Below, piece after piece: positions 1 to 5,665 of a DNA stretch of 35,635 bases. Both the position numbers and the translations under genes were made by a program. The notes beneath the pieces were generated by a model. It worked only from the letters and a program-made list of their open reading frames with translations, did no database searches and was not told the origin of the DNA. The stretch covers positions 1 to 35,635 of IMG/VR virus record IMGVR_UViG_3300029448_000081; one strand, written 5' to 3'. The DNA comes from a virus. Position 1 is the stretch's first letter, and each line of letters begins with the position of its first letter.

Positions 1-1059
1 AACTCTGCTGTATTAATGAGACATAAAATAACAAAGGAATTTTTCTTAGATTTGTGGAAACGTATTGAATTATCCGGAGCTGGAGAGCCAGGTATTTATT
101 TTAATCACGATAAAGATTGGGGCACTAACCCTTGTTGTGAAATTGCCTTGCGTCCTTACCAGTTTTGTAATCTGTGCGAAGTTAATGTAAGTGATATCAC
201 AAGCCAAGAAGATCTTAATGCCCGCGTTAAGGCCGCATCTTTTATAGGCACGCTTCAAGCAGGTTATACGGAATTCCACTATCTAAGAGAAATATGGCAA
301 GAAACAACAGAGAGAGACGCACTTATAGGTGTGTCAATGACAGGAATAGGGAGTGCCGCTGTACTCCAAATGGATATGAAGGAAGCTGCAAGTATAGTAA
401 AACGAGAAAACACAAGAGTAGCGAAGTTAATAGGGATAAACAAAGCAGCAAGAACAACGTGCGTTAAACCTGCTGGAACTACTTCTCTTGTGCTTGGTAC
501 TTCTTCTGGCATACACGCTTGGCATAATGAGTTTTATATTAGAAGACTACGCGTGGGTAAAAACGAACCTATATATAGTTACTTAAAGAAAAATAATCCT
601 GATCTAATACAGGACGAGTACTTTAGACCGCATGATACCGCTGTTATAGAAATACCGCAATCAGCGCCAAAAGGTTCTATATTAAGAACTGAATCTGCTT
701 TTGACTTACTCAAAAGAGTTAAACAAGTTGCTACCGAATGGGTAAAACCTGGACATAGAAAAGGATCCAACACCCACAATGTGTCCGCAACAATTAGCTT
801 AAAAGCAGACGAATGGGATAAGGCTGGGAAATGGATGTGGGATAACAGAGAGTGTTACAACGGTTTATCAGTTCTACCTTACGACGGTGGAACATATACT
901 CAAGCCCCGTTTGAAGATATAACGAAGCAAGAGTTTAATAAAAGAGTTAAGTTTTTAAATGATATTAATTTATCTAATATTATTGAAGAAACTGACGAAA
1001 CAGATCTATCCGGTGAATTGGCTTGCGCTGGTGGCTCTTGTGAAATAACAAGCCTATAA
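1..1059 (+). CDS. Class II (adenosylcobalamin-dependent) ribonucleotide reductase, C-terminal part
   Basis: The frame is open to the first base of the window, so this is a 5'-truncated gene; 352 residues are visible and the Met codon at 16 is internal. It resembles the monomeric class II ribonucleoside-triphosphate reductases (Lactobacillus RTPR type), which make deoxynucleotides with B12 as radical generator. The active-site block NPCCEIAL is followed 11 residues after its first Cys by the Cys of FCNLCEVNV. This matches the spacing of RTPR Cys408, Glu410 and Cys419. The C-terminus ends CAGGSCEITSL, giving the CxxxxC redox pair of this family. All visible catalytic residues are intact. It is the first of three rightward genes, with 14 bases to the next. 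A reductase fits the nucleotide-metabolism arm of a lytic phage. The class II assignment is inferred from the C-terminal half; the cobalamin and allosteric parts lie outside or are not diagnosable here. Confidence 0.9.
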   Translation, partial: NSAVLMRHKITKEFFLDLWKRIELSGAGEPGIYFNHDKDWGTNPCCEIALRPYQFCNLCEVNVSDITSQEDLNARVKAASFIGTLQAGYTEFHYLREIWQETTERDALIGVSMTGIGSAAVLQMDMKEAASIVKRENTRVAKLIGINKAARTTCVKPAGTTSLVLGTSSGIHAWHNEFYIRRLRVGKNEPIYSYLKKNNPDLIQDEYFRPHDTAVIEIPQSAPKGSILRTESAFDLLKRVKQVATEWVKPGHRKGSNTHNVSATISLKADEWDKAGKWMWDNRECYNGLSVLPYDGGTYTQAPFEDITKQEFNKRVKFLNDINLSNIIEETDETDLSGELACAGGSCEITSL

Positions 1060-1073
1060 CTAAAACAATTATT

Positions 1074-1472
1074 ATGAAAAAACTATTTTTAATGGCAAGT
1101 CTTATTTTTGCTGCTAATTTATGTTCTGCACAGTTTCTAGCTATAACAACTATAAACATGCCAGAAGATAATGCGGAATGGGAAATGTCAAACATCACTG
1201 ACAACATAGGTATTGGTTACATACTTACTGACAAGATAGTAGCTGGCCTTGTAAAAAACGGTGAAGAGTATGACTTATGGGGTAGATACCACTTTAATAA
1301 ACTCTACGCGGTCGTACAAGCTCCTACTGAAGAAACAACTGATAACATGATGTTCGGGGTTGGTTATTCTATGAAAGTTTGGAAAGACTTATATGTTGAT
1401 CCAAGCTATATGATGTCTGCAAAAGAAGACTCAGAAGGAGAGTTTAAATTAGGAATATCTTATCGATTTTAA
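1074..1472 (+). CDS. Small exported beta-rich (outer-membrane-like) protein
   Basis: This 132-aa protein starts 14 bases after the reductase stop. Residues 1-19 form a clear Sec signal peptide (MKKLFLMASLIF core) with a likely cleavage at CSA|Q, a typical Bacteroidota site. The mature chain alternates polar and hydrophobic residues, is rich in Gly, Tyr and Trp, and ends in ISYRF with a terminal aromatic residue, as outer-membrane beta-barrel strands do. At about 113 mature residues it could form only a small barrel or a periplasmic beta-sandwich. It has no recognisable enzymatic motif. Its place between a nucleotide-metabolism gene and a DNA-binding protein gene suggests expression before the late genes. 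A role in changing the host surface, such as superinfection exclusion, is possible but purely inferred. Confidence 0.75.
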   Translation: MKKLFLMASLIFAANLCSAQFLAITTINMPEDNAEWEMSNITDNIGIGYILTDKIVAGLVKNGEEYDLWGRYHFNKLYAVVQAPTEETTDNMMFGVGYSMKVWKDLYVDPSYMMSAKEDSEGEFKLGISYRF

Positions 1473-1480
1473 ATATTAAC

Positions 1481-1498
1481 AATTAAATTAAATTAAAT
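1481..1498 (+). promoter_or_regulatory. A/T repeat translation leader
   Basis: A short AATTA-type repeat runs directly into the ATG at 1499, with no purine-rich Shine-Dalgarno sequence. Bacteroidota genes typically initiate from unstructured A-rich leaders, so this is the likely ribosome loading region. The same design precedes many starts on the other strand. Confidence 0.4.
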
Positions 1499-1693
1499 AT
1501 GAGTTTTAATAAATTAAATACTATCTTTGATGATTTACAAGACGCAATCAACGATTGCCAATCTGATATAACTAAATTTGTTGAAGGAAATAACTCTGCG
1601 GGAACGCGAGTTAGAAAGGCTATGCAGACTGTAAAGTCTTTAGCGCAAGAAGTTAGAATTGAAGTTCAAGATCAAAAGAACGCTCAGTTTTAA
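1499..1693 (+). CDS. Histone H1/Hc1-like DNA-binding protein
   Basis: This is a 64-aa, probably all-helical protein. Its segment NNSAGTRVRKAMQTVKSLAQ, followed by EVRIEVQDQK, closely resembles the short histone H1-like (Hc1 family) proteins found in most Bacteroidota, where AGTRxRK and a following amphipathic helix are the hallmark. These proteins bind DNA without sequence specificity and are thought to shape the nucleoid. Unlike many chromosomal versions it lacks a long Lys/Ala-rich tail. It is the last gene of the rightward operon, 26 bases after the preceding stop and followed by a strong terminator. In a phage it might compact replicating DNA, interfere with the host nucleoid or assist gene switching. 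The family call is by pattern recognition only. Confidence 0.75.
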   Translation: MSFNKLNTIFDDLQDAINDCQSDITKFVEGNNSAGTRVRKAMQTVKSLAQEVRIEVQDQKNAQF

Positions 1694-1709
1694 ATAATCT
1701 TAAATTAAC

Positions 1710-1742
1710 AAAGGGGATAACGAAAGTTGTCCCCTTTTTTTT
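1710..1742 (+). terminator. Rho-independent terminator of the rightward operon
   Basis: A 12-bp stem (AAAGGGGATAAC paired with GTTGTCCCCTTT, one G-U pair) closes a GAAA tetraloop at 1722-1725 and runs into eight T residues. It lies 17 bases past the stop of the Hc1-like gene. The G-U pair exists only in plus-strand RNA; the minus strand would have an A-C mismatch, so the terminator is oriented rightward. Confidence 0.92.
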
Positions 1743-1750
1743 ATACTGCT

Positions 1751-1781
1751 AATAAAAATATAGTAATCATTAATACTATAT
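1751..1781 (-). terminator. Possible weak terminator of the leftward late operon
   Basis: In minus-strand RNA the arms 1781-1774 and 1765-1758 (ATATAGTA with TACTATAT) form an 8-bp AU-rich stem around an 8-base loop, followed by UUUUAUU. It lies about 95 bases past the endolysin stop in the convergent junction and could end late transcription. The stem has only one G-C pair, so strength is doubtful. Confidence 0.4.
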
Positions 1782-1874
1782 ATACCGCAGGGCTTATATC
1801 TATTTTTTTTGTCTCCATGAGTGTATAATCACTCATTGTTATAGTGTGTTAATAATTACAGTGTTAAGTAATTG

Positions 1875-2330
1875 TTAAATTACCATATATTTTGTTTTAC
1901 CGTTTTCTTTATATGCCTTTAAACATCTATTTCTATTCTTATCAGAAGACACATAGCTAATATGAACCCAATTAGGATTATCATTATCTCCAAACTCCCA
2001 AATCATTTGATCAAAATCTAAATTATCTTTTATCCAATGGTACATCTCAGCATTAGTCATTTTACCATAAGTATCATCTATATCCATAGCTTGACCTTTA
2101 CAGTGTTGTGACGTTTTAGACCCGCCAATAGCTGTGTTAAGTTCTGGTGATCTAAAAAAGCTATTAATTTTTATTGGACCATTAACATATGCTCTTAACG
2201 GTTCAAATACTTTTTCAGCAATTAATTCCATATTGTCTAACTGCCCATCATTAGGGGTGTTATCTATTCCTCTACGTAAAGCGGTTGTGCTATACACGCC
2301 TTCTTTGTAACTTATGTGTTTACTTATCAT
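1875..2330 (-). CDS. Peptidase M15-family endolysin (D-Ala-D-Ala carboxypeptidase-like)
   Basis: This 151-aa zinc peptidase resembles the M15A / DUF882-type peptidoglycan peptidases used by many phages to cut the peptide cross-links of the host wall at lysis. The SxHxxGxAxD motif is present as SQHCKGQAMD (His76 and Asp83 as zinc ligands). WEFG (Glu112, probable general base) and WVHISY (His123, third ligand) follow. FFRSPELN upstream is also typical. There is no signal peptide or membrane segment, so release to the periplasm needs a holin or similar; the 93-aa membrane protein at 9298-9579 is one candidate. It is the last gene of the leftward region, 12 bases after the fibre-like gene. A virion-associated wall-piercing role is the alternative. 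Confidence 0.88.
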   Translation of the reverse strand: MISKHISYKEGVYSTTALRRGIDNTPNDGQLDNMELIAEKVFEPLRAYVNGPIKINSFFRSPELNTAIGGSKTSQHCKGQAMDIDDTYGKMTNAEMYHWIKDNLDFDQMIWEFGDNDNPNWVHISYVSSDKNRNRCLKAYKENGKTKYMVI

Positions 2331-2342
2331 ATTATTATTATA

Positions 2343-4031
2343 TTAACTTGTCCATCCAACTTCTAGTACGCTATTAAAATATATAGCCTTGGCACTAGGC
2401 CCTTTAACCCCAGTTATTAAAATATCTCCAGCTGCAAAAGCTACAGAAAAACTAGTTTCAGAAAATGCTCTTAAAAGATTATTACCACCCGCTGCATACG
2501 TGGTATTCTTTACTAATGCCATAGATACATTGCTAGAACTAGTTGCGTCTGGTGTATATTTAAATATAGAAACATCAACATCTCCACTTCCAGCCGACGT
2601 ACCGTGACCTACCCAACGTCTACAAATACCCGCTCTTGGCATTACAACACCTTGTACTCTTAGTAATAATGATGGCGCCACTGCTGTTAATCCATCAGAT
2701 CCGACTGAAGTATCGTCATGTAAAAACGGAGCTTTATTTCCAGACATAACATCTGCTATCATAAAATTGCTACCATCTCCAGTTGCATAGCCAGCAAATT
2801 CAAAAAAACCTCTTCTATCAAAGTGGTTATTAATAGCCGCCGCCGTCATTAACTGCGCATCAGAATCAGCAAAAGACTCAGAGCTAAGTTGTATTCCCTC
2901 TATGGTAGCGCTATCAAAAGTAATACCTGATGTTGGTTCTAATACTAATCCCCCAGCAGAGTCTAAAACTATATTACCGTCAGCTTCTAATTCTAAATGA
3001 GCAGCAGCTAAAGCGTTGTCGTGGGTTGTAAGCTTAGTGTCTCCATTTTCCCCAACAGCTATCAAAAAATAATCATCTGTATTTCCTGTTTTATAAAAAA
3101 TACTTCTTCCCGCATTATTCATATAAAAAGTACCGTCAATGTCAAGCGTTAAGTTAGCGAGTGACCCACTATCATCTATAGTTTTTATTGTTGTAGCACC
3201 ATTCGCTATTGTTGATATAGAGCAGTAATCATCATCGTCAGCGGAACTACGGTTTATAATATCTCCCCCGGTGCCATCTGTAGCGGTTACATCTAAACCG
3301 TGATTAGTGTCAGCGCCGATTGCTGTAATTTCCACGGCTTTATTTGTCGTGGTACCCTGGTTATTCGTCTGGCTTGCGCTTACCACAAGAGCTCTTTGAT
3401 TTACAGTACTATTAGCATGGTTTGTAGCTGTGTCGGATGTCGTACAAACAGCACCTTGAATCAAAGCAGTTATACCGTCACCAGTTACGCCTGTTTTTAC
3501 TACATCAAAACTACCCGCGGTTGTACTAAGAGTACCTGTTATGTTTGTGTCTAAATCAACTTCTATACCAATACCACCATTAAAAACATTATCCCCATTA
3601 ATATAGATAGCACGACCTGTCGTTGCTCCGGTAGCGTTAATGTCTAAAATATTCGCAGTAGTATTTGCGGCATTTATATATAAAGCTTTTTGATCTACGT
3701 CAGCATTTGTTAATGTTATAGCAGATGAACCTAAGTCTGAGGCTGATGTTACTGCTAAACTACTAAGTGTCCCTAAAGATGTTATACCCGCCTGGGCCGC
3801 ATCTACGTTTAGCGTAGGTACCGGTCCAGTTAAATCAGTACCACTCAACCCCGTGCCCGCAGTTATACCGGTAAGGTCACCACCACTATCAACAGCTTTT
3901 ACAATCTTATTGTTTGAGTCTAAACCTAGGTGACCACCACTAGCTATAGTACCAGTAGATATATCTTCTAAATATACATCACTACGAAATCTAGATATTT
4001 TATCCCATATGTTTTGACCTATCCATTCCAT
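2343..4031 (-). CDS. Tail fibre-like or appendage protein
   Basis: This 562-aa protein is rich in Gly, Ser, Thr, Asp and Asn and low in Cys. It starts with MEWIGQNIWDKISRFRSDVY, a short helical N-terminus of the sort that docks fibres onto a particle. A long stretch of weakly repeated beta units follows (for example LGTLSSLAVTSASDLGSSAI, then repeated patterns of TTxxALYINA or RAIYINGDN type), as in trimeric beta-helical fibre shafts. The last 150 residues (from about RRGFFEFAGYATGDG) look like a globular C-terminal domain that could be the receptor-binding tip. It follows the 103-aa structural protein by one base and precedes the endolysin. The fibre call rests on composition, repeats and position; no family was confirmed. 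Confidence 0.7.
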   Translation of the reverse strand: MEWIGQNIWDKISRFRSDVYLEDISTGTIASGGHLGLDSNNKIVKAVDSGGDLTGITAGTGLSGTDLTGPVPTLNVDAAQAGITSLGTLSSLAVTSASDLGSSAITLTNADVDQKALYINAANTTANILDINATGATTGRAIYINGDNVFNGGIGIEVDLDTNITGTLSTTAGSFDVVKTGVTGDGITALIQGAVCTTSDTATNHANSTVNQRALVVSASQTNNQGTTTNKAVEITAIGADTNHGLDVTATDGTGGDIINRSSADDDDYCSISTIANGATTIKTIDDSGSLANLTLDIDGTFYMNNAGRSIFYKTGNTDDYFLIAVGENGDTKLTTHDNALAAAHLELEADGNIVLDSAGGLVLEPTSGITFDSATIEGIQLSSESFADSDAQLMTAAAINNHFDRRGFFEFAGYATGDGSNFMIADVMSGNKAPFLHDDTSVGSDGLTAVAPSLLLRVQGVVMPRAGICRRWVGHGTSAGSGDVDVSIFKYTPDATSSSNVSMALVKNTTYAAGGNNLLRAFSETSFSVAFAAGDILITGVKGPSAKAIYFNSVLEVGWTS

Positions 4032-4032
4032 A

Positions 4033-4344
4033 TTAATTTATTATTACATCAACTGTTGGTGTTTCTGACGCGCCTTTAGTTAGCTTAATAAACAAACTAA
4101 ATTGATTAATTTTTGTGTTAAATTTTACCCCATCACTATATATTAATGTTGCGCCAACCGGTAAAGCCACGCTTTTTAAAAGATAATACCTACCTGTTAG
4201 TTTTTTTTCAATAAACAAATCTACAGTACAGGTTGTACTAGCGTGTATATTTGTTAAGGATATTTTTTTTATATCCGTGTTTCCACCATGAGGTATTAAT
4301 AATTGAGTGAGTTCACCAGATATGTTGTGATGTAAAACCGCCAT
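4033..4344 (-). CDS. Small phage structural protein (beta-sandwich, unknown)
   Basis: This 103-aa protein starts MAVLHHNISGELTQLLIPHG and ends VDVIIN. It is almost entirely predicted beta, with a pattern of alternating hydrophobic residues and no enzymatic motif. Similar proteins with the HGGNTDIKKISLTNIH segment occur among structural genes of marine phages as far as I recall, without a defined role. The start follows the previous stop by three bases and its stop precedes the fibre gene ATG by one base, so translation is probably coupled to the fibre. An adaptor, fibre-base or head-decoration role is plausible. The call of structural protein is inferred from context. Confidence 0.6.
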   Translation of the reverse strand: MAVLHHNISGELTQLLIPHGGNTDIKKISLTNIHASTTCTVDLFIEKKLTGRYYLLKSVALPVGATLIYSDGVKFNTKINQFSLFIKLTKGASETPTVDVIIN

Positions 4345-4347
4345 TTT

Positions 4348-4791
4348 TTACTGGTGAAATACTGCGTATTCTAAAGTCATTTTATCAGATGAACTAGGTA
4401 AAACCATAATATCTTCATTAGCATCTGTTGCTAACCAAGGCATTAACATCCAATCTTGTCCAAATAAAGTACCTATTTCCTCTACATCATCCGCTGCGTC
4501 TGCTAAAAATATTTTAAAACCTTTAGTTTTATCTGTGCCAGTATTTCTAATATAAACTTTGTGAGCCACTGGAGTTGTTGCGTCAGTGGTACCAGGTGTT
4601 ACCGAGGTTGCTGATACATCTATTAACACTACCTGTGATGGGCTTCCGGAAAAAGTTCTTTGAGCAAGCCCTGTAGTTTCCTCTAAATCTAAAGTTGTAC
4701 CGGCTTGGTGCATAGTCATACTCTCACTTATACTAAAAGATATTGAATCTGTTATATCACTTGATATATTTATTTCTGCTGTTGTTGCCAT
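4348..4791 (-). CDS. Tandem paralogue C of a beta-rich structural family
   Basis: This 147-aa protein is one of three adjacent paralogues. It shares with the two upstream genes an N-terminal MATxxxxxxSDxT block with alternating Ser (SISFSISESMTM), a central VYIRNTG strand, and a C-terminal GQDWMLMPW then LEYAVFHQ segment. The pattern resembles small beta-sandwich proteins annotated only as structural in marine phages. No signal peptide or catalytic motif is present. An A/T repeat precedes the start. Capsid decoration or a tail-appendage subunit would fit. Tandem duplication with divergence suggests related surface proteins assembled together or alternatives under selection. Confidence 0.65.
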   Translation of the reverse strand: MATTAEINISSDITDSISFSISESMTMHQAGTTLDLEETTGLAQRTFSGSPSQVVLIDVSATSVTPGTTDATTPVAHKVYIRNTGTDKTKGFKIFLADAADDVEEIGTLFGQDWMLMPWLATDANEDIMVLPSSSDKMTLEYAVFHQ

Positions 4792-4809
4792 ATTATTATT
4801 ATTTATTTA
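4792..4809 (-). promoter_or_regulatory. A/T repeat leader upstream of paralogue C
   Basis: Read on the minus strand, AAAT units followed by AAT units run directly into ATGGC. No Shine-Dalgarno sequence is present. It probably acts as an unstructured A-rich translation leader of Bacteroidota type. Confidence 0.35.
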
Positions 4810-5238
4810 TTATGAGTGAGTTACTAATGTTTGTGGTTCTTGGAATAAAGCAAACTCGTAAGGACATACTGCCCCTGCAGGTTCTGCTTCTATTACAAAT
4901 TCTGAAGCCTCGTCATTCATACCATAAGGTATAAACATCCAGTCTCCAGCGTATAATCTACCTACATTTGTATCATGTAAGTCTATATCTATATAAAAAG
5001 TAGGGTCAGTTGCTTTGTTTACAAAAAACAGTTTAGCTGCCTTATCTACACCTAAAGCCGTAGGTAAACCAAACTCAGCTGTTTTAGAACCATCGCCTCC
5101 TGAAATTGTGCCTTTACCCATTTCTATTAATTCAAGATCGTCATTAAGTGCTGCTTTTTTAATTACCGTGCTAGCACTTATGTTCATGCTAGAACTAGTA
5201 ATATCAGAAGTTAATGACAGTGTGCATGTTGTTGCCAT
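4810..5238 (-). CDS. Tandem paralogue B of a beta-rich structural family
   Basis: This 142-aa protein starts MATTCTLSLTSDITSSSMNI and ends with EFALFQEPQTLVTHS. It shares the N-terminal SDIT/Ser-alternating block, the middle strand (KLFFVNKATD, matching VYIRNTG of its neighbour), and YAGDWMFIPYG followed by a final beta strand (YEFALFQ). It differs from its relatives by a short C-terminal extension. It lies between paralogues C and A with an 18-base gap on one side and 33 on the other, each filled with A/T repeats. The function is unknown; a virion surface beta-sandwich is the most economical reading. Confidence 0.65.
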   Translation of the reverse strand: MATTCTLSLTSDITSSSMNISASTVIKKAALNDDLELIEMGKGTISGGDGSKTAEFGLPTALGVDKAAKLFFVNKATDPTFYIDIDLHDTNVGRLYAGDWMFIPYGMNDEASEFVIEAEPAGAVCPYEFALFQEPQTLVTHS

Positions 5239-5258
5239 ATTTATTTATTTATTTATTG
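5239..5258 (-). promoter_or_regulatory. AAAT tetranucleotide leader upstream of paralogue B
   Basis: Four tandem AAAT units (minus strand) abut the ATGGCA start at 5238. As with other starts in this window there is no Shine-Dalgarno sequence. The repeat probably provides an unstructured initiation region, and its copy number could vary by slippage. Confidence 0.4.
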
Positions 5259-5271
5259 TTAATTATTTGTT

Positions 5272-5661
5272 TTAAGCTTTTGTAAAATAAGCGTATTCTG
5301 CTACTATAGTAGATCCAGAGGCTTGTAGCTGTACTCCTAAGGAATGTCCTCCAACAGGCATAAACATAAATTCTCCAGCCGCTAGCTTTCCTATTACTAC
5401 ATCTCCTGTTAATTCTATATTTAAAGTTGTGGTAACGTTAGAACCGCTAGCATCAACTCCAGTATGTTTTACGTAAACATAATATGTTTGACCATCTGTA
5501 GCTGGTTGTATGATATTGTTTGCTCCTGTGGTTGAAACAGCAATTTTTGCTAAACCTATGTGAGGGGCTGTTACTGACAAGCTATCTGTTACTGAAAAAC
5601 TAAGTTGATCAGTAGTAACGTCATTACTTGTTAGTGTTAGTGTTGGTGTTAATGTTGCCAT
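5272..5661 (-). CDS. Tandem paralogue A of a beta-rich structural family
   Basis: This 129-aa protein starts MATLTPTLTLTSNDVTTDQL and ends VAEYAYFTKA. It has the family signature: N-terminal Thr/Ser-alternating strands, the central YYVYVKHTG strand, GKLAAGEFMFMPVGG, and the terminal EYAYF strand that matches EYAVF in paralogue C. It is the shortest of the three. It follows the GCTD-repeat gene by four bases and so belongs to the same transcript. Nothing suggests enzymatic activity. A virion decoration or appendage role is inferred. Confidence 0.65.
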   Translation of the reverse strand: MATLTPTLTLTSNDVTTDQLSFSVTDSLSVTAPHIGLAKIAVSTTGANNIIQPATDGQTYYVYVKHTGVDASGSNVTTTLNIELTGDVVIGKLAAGEFMFMPVGGHSLGVQLQASGSTIVAEYAYFTKA

Positions 5662-5665
5662 ATTT

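Noticed and set aside
1817-1836. 7-bp hairpin ATGAGTG-TATAAT-CACTCAT in the convergent junction
   Set aside because: No U-run follows on either strand and the loop is AT-rich; a terminator or operator is possible but unsupported.
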